Source: Ectocarpus siliculosus (lineage: Eukaryota > Sar > Phaeophyceae > Ectocarpales > Ectocarpaceae). Taken from it: DNA of 64,000 bases. The stretch is taken from positions 461,953 to 525,952 of the forward strand of contig FN649741.1 of the NCBI GenBank assembly GCA_000310025.1. Reading direction: 5' to 3'. Below, one piece after another: positions 23,901 to 35,167 of this stretch (positions within the stretch are counted from its first letter, which is position 1; every line of letters begins with the position of its first letter). A program made the position numbers and the translations under genes. The notes under the pieces are model-generated. The model was given only the letters and a program-made list of their open reading frames with translations. It had not been told where the DNA came from and made no database searches.

Positions 23901-25863
23901 TCTGGGCATTGGGCGAAACGAGGAAGACGGGCAGGCCCAAGGAAACGGCAAGGAGAGTAATCAGGAAATGGGCGCTCGTAACGACTATGTGGAGCTTCTT
24001 GTGGCTATTGTGCAGGTATGGACGCCATCCAGCGCGGTAAACATGTGACCAAGGCCGGTGGCCAAACGCCCGTATCGTGTAGAGTGAGTGAGTAAACATA
24101 GCTGCTTCCTCCGGTGGGGGATAATAGATTGAGGAGTGTGCCCAATAGTAAGCGGCAGAAAACATTTGGTGGACGGGATTGCCCCAGTAGCGTGCACATT
24201 TGATAGTTGATCAATCGGACGTTGAGACAGCTTGCCCGACCAACAAATCTCCACGTTGGAACGATGCCACCGGTGGCATGCAGGCTACAGCTCGAATGGT
24301 GGCCGGATGGCAGGCGATGGGGTTTTGTCACGGTGTTCTCAACACGGACAACTTTACCCTGCTCGGCCTTGGACTCGACTTTGGACCTTGTAGGTAAGCA
24401 AGCGTGCCACAAAGCGGATGTGTTGCAGATAGCTGTGTTCTTTGTTCGATGTTCGTCGGCTAGTCGGTGGAAATTTTGATCAACTTGCATACGCTGTGTT
24501 CCTGCACCTTGAAGTATTCCTCGAAAGGCGGAGTGTACGTATCAATATGGTGAGTTCGTGAGAACGCTGCATTGTGGCCCCCTGTTTGATGGCGTCGTTT
24601 ACGTCGTTACACATTCTCAGTTTCATGGAGGCTTATGACCCAACTTGGTCTCCGAATGAAGGCGATTCGGCTCTGCGCTACGCTTTCCGAAATCAACCAG
24701 ATGTATCAGCGTGGAACTGCGAGCGACTCGCCGAGGCCTTCTCTCCGATTGTGGGTGAGAGCACCCAATGATACAACCGCCACGTCTGAACGTTCCTCAG
24801 GTCATTTTACTGGTTTGGCAGCACCACACGCGGCGGCACCCGTGCATACTGCGCTAGTATTGTGCCTAACGAGAGACGCGTTTGTTGATGTTCAACCTAC
24901 CACGCTGCACACACTCCTCGAACGACGGGGGTTCCTAATGTGGGAGCCGCCATAAAACGTTACCACCTGCAATACTCTGTGGCACGAATTGTTTTAAGGC
25001 ATGGTGCGCCTTTCGCTGTGGTTGTTGCCCGTGCAGGGGTTTCGGGAGTTGCTGAAGCCAACGCTGCCTTTTCACCGGCCTTTGATGCCGCCTACACCGT
25101 ACATCTTCAGAAGAAACTAGGGCTGAGTGGCATGGATTTGGGAAGTGGCTGGATTCACCCGCGAAGGAGTGGGGATGCGCCCGCTGGCGAAATGCAAGAG
25201 AAGCTTCCACCAGACGCACAGTTTGTTTTGAGTTTTTTCGACCTGATGGCAGCATGTCGGACGGATTTCACCGAAACTTGGCGAGCTTTGCTTGACGTTC
25301 CGGCCCTGTCTGTGGCACGCAAGGCGCGACGAAACTTGACCACTGAGCACTTAGAAGCTACTGGCGTCGAAGATGACATCTGCAATGATGATGAGGAGAC
25401 GCTGCGACCTCTGTCTTCTGTGTTAAACGCCGCCGGAGCCTCAAGTACAGCTCGCAAGCAGTGGGCGACCTGGATCCGCGATTACAGTTCGCGAATTGAC
25501 TCACAGGGCATTGGAAACGGCCATCCCGAGGGCGGGGAAGAGGGGAGAAAAGAAAGGCTGGCAATTATGCGTAGCAGCAACCCGGTGTTTGTACTCCGGA
25601 AAAAAAGCTTAGAACAAGCTCTCAAGGCAGCAGAAACTGGAGGTGAGCACCCTAACAAAGCAAGGCGGTGTTGGCCTCCGAACGCAGCCTCCTCATTTGC
25701 AATTCGTGCTTGTTTAGGTTTTGACAAATATTGCCGTGTTCCATGCGCAGATCTAACTTTGGTGCACCAACTTGAGGAGCGCTTGTCCAGGACCTACACG
25801 GGGGACAGAAACGAGGAAGGAGTCACACGACAACCACCAGAAGCAGCAAGAGTATCAGCATAG
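20933..25863 (+). CDS. SelO: Selenoprotein O family protein AMPylase (5' exon unresolved)
   Basis: Proposed exons: about 20933-21361, 21568-21915, 23114-23171, 23414-23451, 23578-24015, 24284-24393, 24621-24754, 25037-25642 and 25751-25863; phases agree throughout. The first frame has no ATG, so a start exon upstream is missing; its Arg-rich, hydrophobic opening may be an organelle leader. Signatures in order: [77 protein letters not shown] with [17 protein letters not shown], and a helical end with [13 protein letters not shown]. SelO is a kinase-fold enzyme that transfers AMP to proteins, mostly in mitochondria. Exons 3 and 4 are only 58 and 38 nt. The donor after exon 2 (CGA|GTCGCT) is weak. 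The C-terminus ends in PPEAARVSA with no Cys or Sec motif, unlike many family members that end in CxxU or a Cys-Ser-Ser tail. Confidence 0.9.
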
Positions 25864-27111
25864 TCGTGTGTCGTTGTCGTTGTGCGGTATCTTCTTGGTT
25901 TGCTGGAACAGCTCTCCCTAGAACTAGGTACCTGACGGGGAGTTAAAATTCAATGATTGTGTGTTTGGCGTCCCGTATAAATGCTCTACATTGTCTTTTT
26001 ACTTTTCGGTTATGTGTTCTGGACGAACCCGCGGGGGTCTGACAGGATTGAACTCTGTGTAAGTGAAGAAAAGTTTTGAGTGCCTATGAAACTTGTGTTA
26101 CCGGTTTGCGTATGGGTCCAGCGCTTTTGTATTATGAGCGCTTTCCTGCAGGCAGACTCTCGTGTGCTTCCATGCTGGCCTCTCTCGCGGCGGCAGAGGC
26201 CGCTGCACCCTGTTATCGTACATGTTTCCCCAGGTTTAGCATTTGCTCCCTTCCGAAGGCGGGTGGAGAAGGATCCCAAGGTCGAGGTAGCTGTAGTTCG
26301 CTACCGAGGGCAGGTGGTGCTCTTCGTTGATATTTGAGCAAGGAGGGAGGTACCAGAAACGAATAGGCAGGGCGGCCGCCACAAGTGGTCCGCCCGGTCA
26401 TGTAAGCAAGGAATGTGGACGGCCGTCAGTGGTCTCTCGAGTTCCCATGGTTCACGGAACGCTTTCAAGGATCGATTCTTCCTTGACTTTTGATGTGTCC
26501 GCATGGGTCCTACGCTTCCAATATACTTGCCCATGTGTCATCCACATAATTGCCCAGATTTCTCTGATGACTTGTTATTGGACAAGTTAGTACCCTCATT
26601 GGGGTATGCGTAACCACAAATGATTGAGGAATGCCCATTAGAACAGGGCGGAGGGCGGAGGTATCGGGTAGGTTGCCATGTAAAAGCAGACACGAACACA
26701 GCGTGCGTAGAAACTACCAGCTGCTGCGCGCTTCCCACGACAACAGAACCGCACGGGCGTGGTCTACGCTGCTCCATGGGTGTCTGTTTCGTTGGTGAAG
26801 GGGTGCCAACAGCTGGAACAAAGAGCAGACGATGGTCATGTCGCCACACCTGGCCAATTCGTGACAAGGCCGTAAGACGTGCCGTAGCGTATGTCGAGAC
26901 AACACCATGCGTCACATGAAGCTGATTTGACATCTTCGTGGGGCTTCGTGGCGGAAGCAAAATCGTACTGTTACCACCACTCCACGCCCCCCGCCCTACC
27001 CTCCGATAAACACCAACCTCGTCCTCCTTTCATGTGGAGCGGTTCGTTTCCAAAAGCTTGTCGACGCCGTGTTCTTTCCAACACCTTTCGCTCCAAAGCC
27101 GAACACCTATT
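25864..27111. other. Convergent spacer SelO / UBZ4 gene
   Basis: About 1.25 kb with no convincing coding sequence, RNA or repeat family that I can recognise. Confidence 0.5.
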
Positions 27112-30100
27112 CTAGGGTTCCCAGGCACTATCCAGGCATTGCTGCACGTGCGCTTGTCTCTCCCACTGCCCCTGTCGGCCTCCAAAACTAACCCCACAGA
27201 CAGGGCACTCAGTGAGGCCCTTCGATGACGACATTCTCCCCGTGGTGGCCGGTCCCCTAGCCGGCGCCGTCCCTCTTGATGCCGAGACCGTATTTGTTCC
27301 ATCTGGGTCACGTGCAGGCTGACAGGATCGGTGGAGCGATGCGGGGGTGGGCGGGGTGGGTATTCGGCATGCCATCATCGAGCAAGATCCCCAAACACCA
27401 CAGCAGTGGCAGGTTGCAACGAAGCACCGCAGAAGGAGCCCACGAGGGTAAAATCGCCTTTCATTTCCTATATCTTGGTCTAGACTTCGTTCCGCAAAAG
27501 GAAGAGACACGTGCGCTTCCTCAACCTCGGCTAAAATGTAGACCATAGCAACAGACGAGGATCTCGCTGGGTTCGAATAGATTTTAGTAATAAATATCCA
27601 TCTGGGACTTTGTCGGAGCTTCACGACACACATAACGCGCGGATGATGCAATCCTGAAGTGATGCACCAAAAAAAATGCAACGGACGGCGTATCTCATCA
27701 TCGGGCCTGCTGTGAGCAAATCCGACTGGGACACCCAACACATACTGCTGTCACTACAAAAGAAGGTTCACCAGCTCACTTTCGGCGAAAATACCCCTTG
27801 AAGTGACACCCGTGATGACCTCGGTCCTTCCGAAGGACCTGACGGCCCTTCTTGCCTGTTCGCGGACGATCCCGTTCCTTCCGTCCTTCGCACTCCTGGC
27901 CTACGCTCGGGACGTGGTGTAGTTGATTCACCGGGGTCGCTCGACCCATCGAACTGAAGCGATGATCGGTGTGTAATCCCCGACGGCCGCGAGGCGCTCG
28001 GCGTTGCGTCTCCGGCAAGACGGGTCTTCTTTGCGGAGGACGGCTGCTTCATCAGGCAGGCGTGGACGTGCTGTGGAAACGGACGGCGGGAAATTTGTGT
28101 GGGACGGAGCAAGACGGTGTTAGTTGGTACGACATTCGGCGGCCGACCAGGTCGAGAGGCTAGAGGGAACATGAATTGCAGCAACGGCTGGATAGAACAC
28201 CTTAGGTACCAGCGAGGCTTATGAGTGAACACCAACGAACGAAATAGACGCATGCTAACCCACGCGACGTGGCTACGTTGACGTCTATTCAACCTCACTC
28301 TCTTAACTAACATTTGCAACGGGTTCATGGGAGAATGCCAGATTCGCAACAAAGACTCGCGCGCCCTGCGATATATCCACAACCAAAACCGTGGTATAGC
28401 ACTTTCACAAAGGTGGCCGCGCGCTTGTGGATCACCTGCTGGCGCTGCCCCGACTTCCAGTGGTCCATGCCTCGGTTGCAAACGGGACACGTCACCTTGT
28501 CGCCAGAGTCGTTCGCCTCCAGTGCTTTTGCGGAAGGGCTTGTTGCGAGCCCGAAGCTCCCCCCAGCCGAGACGGCCTTCGGCAAGACTCTAGAAGGAGT
28601 TTGCGGCTGCGTTCGTCGCCCCCCCTCCGCCGTTGGACCCGCAGACACGCGATCGCTGTGACTCTCTTCCGCTGGTTCATAGCGCTCCGCATGCCGCCCA
28701 TGCGTGCCATTTGTTCCTCGCGATCGCCCCGCGTGGCCACGCGACGGCGCAGCTGCTGTGTACCCGCCATCAGCCGCTCCATGCGTGGACTTCGTCAGGC
28801 CTTCGACTCCCACTCTACCTTGGTGGTGATGGGGATCGAGATTTGGTTGCCTCTGCCCTGAGCCCCCCCGCCCGTCCCCTCGATCTCGACTGGCTGCCTT
28901 GCTAGGACGAATGGAGGGAGCAGCTTCAGCTTTGACGATGATATAGGGATCGTCTCGGAGTCGCCCGCTTCCACTGATCCAACCGCCCTATCAAGAAGGG
29001 TCCGTGAAGGTTACAAGCGGATTATTAACCATAGGAAGCAAATGGCAACGACGGAGGGCTGAGACAGGCTTGAACAGTATGAGAAAAGCAGAGAGCTACG
29101 ATGCAACTGAAAATATCGAGGGGACGCAACAACGTCTGGTACAACGACACACACAGCTTACCGTGGGTGCAAGGCGAGGATGGGGCACGACGCTGTACCG
29201 GAGAACGCCGACACAGTCCGTGTCGGCAGGAGATAGATACCAGACCTGCAACGCACGAAAAAATGGTGATAAAAAACATGCCGGAGTGGGTAACATGAGG
29301 CACGTGGAGGATTTCGTAGATCGGTCTTCGGCAGCCCACCAGCATTTGGCAACGTGGCATCAACGGGTGCACAAAAGCGTGACCAGGCGTCACGCCGGAT
29401 CCATAAGGATGCAAGCATGGTGGTTCGATTGATTTGCACGGGAACATGCACCAAGGGACTGCATGAACAAATGTGCCACCTGCGCCAGGCGCTGCCCCCC
29501 AATACCTATCTCACACTACCGGAAAACTCAAATACAACAGACTTCGTATAAAATAACACTATCCGGGGTACGCTCACCGCATCATAGTCCAGCAAGGCCC
29601 CGAACGCCAGCCTTCCGAGCTCGTGCGAGCTGTCGATAGACCAGCTATCCCGAAGAGTTGCTCCATGCTCCCAGACGACAGTTAGAGAGCCCTGCAGCAG
29701 GGTACAGGTATGATAAAGGGGTCCATTCGTATACAGAAGACTCAAAGGGGAAAGATGGGTAAGGCCTTGTTGAAAACGCAACCACTTCTACCCAACGTGC
29801 GTTTGGTATCAGCATAGGCATTAGATAAAACCGCCGGAAACGTCGAAACCGTCATGTTGGTGCAAGAAATAGACGACGGCGAGGAATCCGAGGAAGCGAG
29901 GAGATGGCGAGTGAGGAAACGTGAGTACGCAATTGCTGTTTACCTTGGCCTCCAGGCCATATCATGTCAGTGGCGACCATTGCAGTCGAGGCCTATTTCT
30001 GGTCCTAACAGGGAAAACCTTCCGACTGCGGCGCACCAGACACCCTCTGCATTCTAATTGTGCTCTACGATCACCGATGACATGGACCTTGAATGTTTTG

Positions 30101-33100
30101 GGGAGGTGGGGCGGAAAAAAAGGCGGGCCGTCAAGACGAAGCAAATCACAACCCTAGAGATAGAAAATCAATCGATTTCGTCACGATGTGATGTAACTCC
30201 TACCACACGGCAGACAGCACCTGCGTGGTAGTTGGGCCATATCGGGCACATGTTTATATCATCCCAGCCTTCGAGTCACTGGCGCTAGGCATAACCGCAC
30301 TGAACCAATACCTTCTGCCGCACGTCCGCTTTGCGTCCTTCACACTCTTCTAGCTGCGATGAGTTGCTCCCGGCAAGGTCCACGACACCATCGTTCGCAG
30401 CAGGCGCGACCTTCGCATTCTCGTTTTCCTTGCGCTGATTCTCAGAACGTGCTGCGAGGTCAGCACTTCGCAGCAACCCGGAAGACGCCCGTGAGGCCAA
30501 CGCTCCCCTCGATCTAGAGCCGTTCCATTGGCTGGACGTAGGTATCGCGCGCTGCAGGCCAGGAGGTGGGTCTCTCTGTGACCTGCGGTGGCCACCGGCA
30601 TCCATCGACGATACCCTCACATTCCTCTCATGGGAGCTAGATGCTCGCTTCTTCGCAACCGTCGCGCCTGGCATGGAGCGTTTCACTTCATCCGAACCCG
30701 TCGAGCTCCCGTGCCGAGGAGGTGGCTGTGGCACCCCATGTGTTGTTGCGTCCACCGGGGCGCGATCGACATGAGCCGTCCGTTTTCGATGCTCGCCAAT
30801 GGTCAGGTTTTCGTTCGCGACCGCAACCGGACGCCTAGTCTGAGGCGCCGACGTCGCGCGCTCCGACCCCACCGAGCTTGGAGCCGTCGCACTTGCAGCA
30901 CTCTCATTTGCCGGCCCATTTCTTTTGGCCGGAGTCTTGACAACCCTGGGGGAATTCCCGCTCTGCTGGCTCGCAGCATCTGCAGCACTCTCGTTTGGCG
31001 GCCCATATATTTTGGCGGGAGTCTTGACAACCCTGGGGGAATTCCCCTTTGGCGCGCTCACACTATTTTCCACCCCTCCGGAGCAGGCTTGCACTTCGAA
31101 AGTGGAGGTACGTCGTACCGTCGGCGCTGGCAAAGACAATTTTCTGCTAGACCCCTCCGAGCTAGTGCGGTTGCGGTCCTCCTGCTCATGTCGCCGAGAC
31201 CCCTCTTCGCCACTCCGGTTGGCAGGTTTGCGTTGTTGTGGAGGCTCTTGTGGCGGCTGCTTCCGGCTAATCTTGTGCCCAGATACGGACTTGAACGAGG
31301 CGATGATCGCAGGCGAAGTACTTTGCACTGGGGAAGAAGCTATCGTGGCGCCCGGTCGCCGGTTGTTGTTGGCGCTGACTTCAGATATCGTTTCGAGGGC
31401 CGTGCGTTTCGGCGGGGGCATGGTCAACTCGCGGACCCTCTCACCCTCGCAGCTACGCGCAGTCCCCGTCCTAGCACTATTTCCAGCCCCGCCCGGCTCA
31501 CGCTCTACGGAAGGTCTCATAGTCGGTGAGCCTCCTGGACGTTCGGCCTGCTGTGGGCCAGAGCTACTGGCAACCGTGTTCTTGTTTGTCGGGGCGACTG
31601 CTGTCGGTGGCGATCGTGTACCGACGTTCTTGACCTTGGCGTTGGCACGGTTGTCACCACTGTCTTGTGGCGTTGGCGTTGGCGTTGGCGGCTCGTGAAG
31701 TCTCAGCGCCCTACGAGCGGGCTGCAGCCGAGAAAACACCTGCAGGAAGCGGTCAACTCTTGACGATGGGGCAGGGCTACCTTCTTCGCCTAAGCGCATC
31801 GATCGTGCGGCGTCTACCGGCATGACAGCTCCGCCACCATCCCTCTCATCCTCACCATCCGACTCTACCAGCGTTTCGGGCGGAGGAAATGCCTTCAGCG
31901 TGAGATAGCCGTCTCCATCTCCCCAGCAGTCAACGCCGCCGTCGTCGACACTCCCGCCAGCTGGCCAGGTTCCGAACCAACCCCACTGTTCGTCGTTCGG
32001 ACGAGCACCCCACGACGCTGGTCGGCCGCGCACTCGACGGTTTTCTTTCCGCATCCTTGTGTTTCGTCCAGTTCCGCACTCACCCACCCCACAGCTTGAC
32101 CGATATGCACCTTCACCACCACCGGTGCCAACACACCAGCAATCCATGGAGCCATCGTCTGCTGATTCTCCTTCCTCATCGGGTGCCGGGAAAAGTTTCG
32201 TGCCGAGCCATCCACCGCCGTGCGCAGGCCCACGCGCAGAGGCCTCTCGCAAATACAACAGCTGCGCCTGCGCGATTTCATCAAGGGCGCGCGAGTCGCA
32301 GCCTTTGCGTGCTCTACTCGCATTCGAAGCAGCAGCAGGTGTTGGCATGGCGTCGCTGACAATCTGGTGCCCCTTTGGCCGAGCTAACCCCAAAGCTCGA
32401 CGGCGAAGTGGGTTTGGCTGCTGCGACCCATCGGGGGAAGATGACTGCGTGGAATTGGGCAAGCGATGCTGTAGAGCTGCTCTTGTGTTGGACTTCGTCT
32501 TGTCGGCAGCTTGGTTTCGGGTGTGAGAAACCCGAGCCTTCGAGGTAGCCGAGGCTACGAATGCACACATGGCACAACGCAAGAGACGGTTGAGGCGTGG
32601 CGCCACAAACGATGGGGGGATGGAGAACACTTTCGACGCTGCACATGTCGTCGACCGAGAAATAATGGGTGGTTATACTGACTCAACATCAGCCACTGCG
32701 CCGTAGACCTTTTATAGGATGTAGTGCAGGGGAGACCTCTCGGGTAAAGTGCTTGTCGTATGCATACCCTACATCGATCGCCGATAAAGCCGCATTGACG
32801 GCGGCAATGTTCGATATCGAGGTCTGCTGCAAAGCACAATCACCTCCTGGTATTTGAGTATGGTATTTGAGTATAGCATAATGAGTGGTGGGTTCAACGC
32901 ACTGCTGTAGCGCCAAGAAAAGGAAAAAAACTCTGCTGACGGGGTCACGGCTGTGGCACCTCCACTGTTGAAGAGCGAATGCCAGCGCACCTGCTCTCTC
33001 AGTATCAATAGCCCGTTCGCCCTGAAGCGTCTTGGTCTTCTTCGCAGCCTTGTCCTGCCGAACTTGCTTCTCTCCCCCGCGACCGTGTACTGCCTTACTC

Positions 33101-33573
33101 TTCGGTGTCCCTTCTCTCGACATTCTTCGAGTGTTGCCTTCACGACTTCCACTGCCGGTCACATCAGTGACGGCGCTGCTCGCTTCATTTCCCACTGTCG
33201 TGGCAGTCGCCGTATTGCGACCATCGGGATTCCCTACCCCACCGGCTGCATCTTTCCGCCCGCCAGCCGCGCTCTCACTATCGCTAGCGTCAGCCCGAGC
33301 CCTTCTTTCGAGGCAGTCATTCACGTGCAAAGCTAAAGACCGCGACGAGAAGCCTGTCTGCTGGCACACCGGACACTGCCGATTCACATCGTCCCACGCA
33401 GAACGGGACGGAGGGCCGGCGGGTCCTAGGAAGCGAGTGAGGGTGCTGGAAGGAGCTACGGCGGGAGAGTCCTTCTTGGTCTTGGTCCGCTTCTTCGTGG
33501 CTAAGGTTAAGGTTGCTGGTGGAAGGTTGGCCTCTTGGCTGGAGTTGTCGTCGATTTCCTCGGCGTCCATCAT
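27112..33573 (-). CDS. Large protein with three UBZ4/Rad18-type zinc fingers, function unknown
   Basis: Seven exons, minus strand: 32991-33573, 30312-32554, 29578-29691, 29162-29245, 28436-28987, 27780-28070 and 27112-27318. Every junction keeps phase and the total is 1,357 codons before the stop. Start at the first of two Met codons (MMDAEEIDDN). Three C-x2-C...H-x3-C fingers: CPVCQQTGF..HVNDC near residue 60; CPVCNRGM..HVHAC, split by the last-but-one intron; and CPVCGVSF..HVQQC about 13 residues from the end. Spacing fits UBZ4 ubiquitin-binding fingers of DNA-damage proteins (RAD18, SNM1A, SLX4, FAN1). Exon 2 is a 748-codon disordered region holding two Trp/Cys-rich repeats and a 29-residue tandem repeat. 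Exons 3-4 and the start of exon 5 encode a short folded-looking segment (SLTVVWEHGATLRDSW ... GVLRYSVVPHP) that I cannot assign. No nuclease, BTB, SAP or VRR-NUC domain is seen. A role in ubiquitin-dependent genome maintenance is inference. Confidence 0.82.
30930..31095 (-). repeat. Two-copy 87-bp coding tandem repeat
   Basis: Inside exon 2 of the UBZ4 gene two 87-bp units (29 codons) each encode GNSPRVVKTPAK followed by a GPxNESAA segment. The DNA core GTCTTGACAACCCTGGGGGA is identical at 30934 and 31021, so the duplication is recent or conserved. SPRVVKTP looks like a proline-directed phosphorylation cluster. Confidence 0.85.
31915..32215 (-). repeat. Two Trp/Cys-rich repeats in the UBZ4 protein
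   Basis: At about 32116-32213 the gene encodes WLGTKLFPAPDEEGESADDG then SMDCWCVG; at about 31918-31988 it encodes WFGTWPAGGSVDDGGVDCWG. The shared pattern is W-[LF]-G-T ... DDG-x-[MV]-D-C-W. I know no named motif of this form. Confidence 0.6.
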
Positions 33574-35167
33574 CTCCAGGGACCGAGCATCCGGCCGTCT
33601 TGCTGGGCAACGGATGACACACCAGATAGATGACTTTGTCTGAGGCTGTGCAGTGCGACTTGCGTTTGAACGCGCGACATTGTCCAGGGGCTGAGTGGTC
33701 GCCGACAAGCAAGTGCAACACGCAAGGCTCTATGATACCGCAGAATGCATAGCAGAGGTACTCACAGCGGTATACCGCGCAGGGGGATCAGTATCTACAG
33801 ACAGCGACGGAGAGACGCTGAAGCCTACAGCAGTTCTTTTTACAGTCCCGGAAGTAGCCAGTAAATAGCTTACTTGTACACACATTGTAGTCACATTCGA
33901 ATACATGTTTTTTTCTCTGGGAGTGCAATAAGAATAATTCTTTGTTGTGCTATCGCTGAGAAGCCAGCATACAGGAAGCTTGAACCTGCCGTCGCGGATA
34001 AGGTGTTGCACTACACCGCACTCGCTCATAAAACACAACGAATTCGCAGGGACATCTATCGGCCGTCGGCAGCAGCAGCGTGCTAGATTTACGTGCTTCT
34101 ATCTTGCACCATCAGACACCGAAAACACCAACAGCGCACGCATCAACTCCCACCTGAATACACCCCTCGTTCTTCTCCCTTCTACCCCCTCCCTCTACCC
34201 TAAACGACTGCTGACTGCTGACGGCGGGGGTGGTATAGCAGTTGATATGTGATGGTGCTGCAGCTGCAGAGTTCGAGCAACTTTTGAAAATCTCTAACCC
34301 CCCCCACGTTTCTGCCATCTGTCGGCCCCCCACTGGACCGCTTGCTCGCACACCGCCCACCACCTCAGCTGGCTTCTCCCTGTGGACACGGGCAAGGAAG
34401 ATGTTGGAGGTGGTACAAGAAGATCATGAGGTGTGCTGAAGTCTCGTGTCATCGAATGTATCTATAGCCTTTCTCATCCATTTCTATCATGATGTACGTT
34501 GGAGGTCACATACGCAGGGTATCACACCCCCTTGACCGACTTTCGAAGGTCGAGTGCTCCACAGCAGAAACAGTGGAGGTGCCGAGCAGGGCGGCGGTGA
34601 AACCCGTGCCGTCGAGAACGTTGCCGAAACGTATCGTTTGATGTATACAGCCTCCTCGTCGTGGAGTAATCGAGCTTTGAAAATAGATCCAGGGGATGGG
34701 ATATCTTGTGTCATGTCAAACACTCGGTATGTGGGTACCCGTAGGTCATCTTGTAGACATCACTACAGCAGTACATATCTGTCAAGCTCTCGCGTTGACA
34801 TTGCGAAGACATTGAAGAGTAGGTACGAGTTTATGAATTTCCAGTTTTAGCCAACATATTTGAAGATGCTGTAGTTGGTCCTCCCTTCATTTGCGGGGTG
34901 CTGATGGATGCTGATGCAGCTACTTCATGTACTTCATAGACACGCGGTGGCAAGTAGGTTGTTGTTCTGTTCGCGTTGTGCTTCATTGTTGTGTTCTAAC
35001 CCTTGCCTACGTGCGAACCTACGGGGTCGCGTGTAAAAGGACTGCATGCGCTACTCGGAGCTCACCCCCAAACCCTTGAATATCACGGCTTTATGCACCC
35101 TACCGCTCGTCATCTGGTCACCAGTTTGATCTTGCCGGCTCCGCTCGGTTGGATGTACTGGTTTCAG
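33574..35167. promoter_or_regulatory. Divergent spacer UBZ4 gene / ADAT3 with MITE
   Basis: About 1.6 kb. It contains copy 2 of MITE family A and must hold the promoters of both genes and the unresolved first exon(s) of ADAT3. No other coding segment was recognised. Confidence 0.4.
34504..34717. mobile_element. MITE family A, copy 2 (diverged)
   Basis: It shares with the 15449-15662 copy the left arm GACCGACTTTCGAAG and the right arm GAGTAATCGAGCTTTGAAAA followed by ATCCAGGG..GGGATATCTTGTG. Same 214-bp length. The ends and TA flanks are decayed, and the middle is different. Confidence 0.65.

Noticed and set aside
26080-26337. Plus-strand frame taken as a last SelO exon
   Set aside because: It shows no SelO C-terminal similarity, and the exon 25751-25863 already gives a phase-correct end with a stop.
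27768-28490. Single 240-codon minus-strand frame as one gene
   Set aside because: Only its downstream part (to 28070) is coding; the upstream part is replaced by the 28436-28987 exon, which completes the second zinc finger across the junction.
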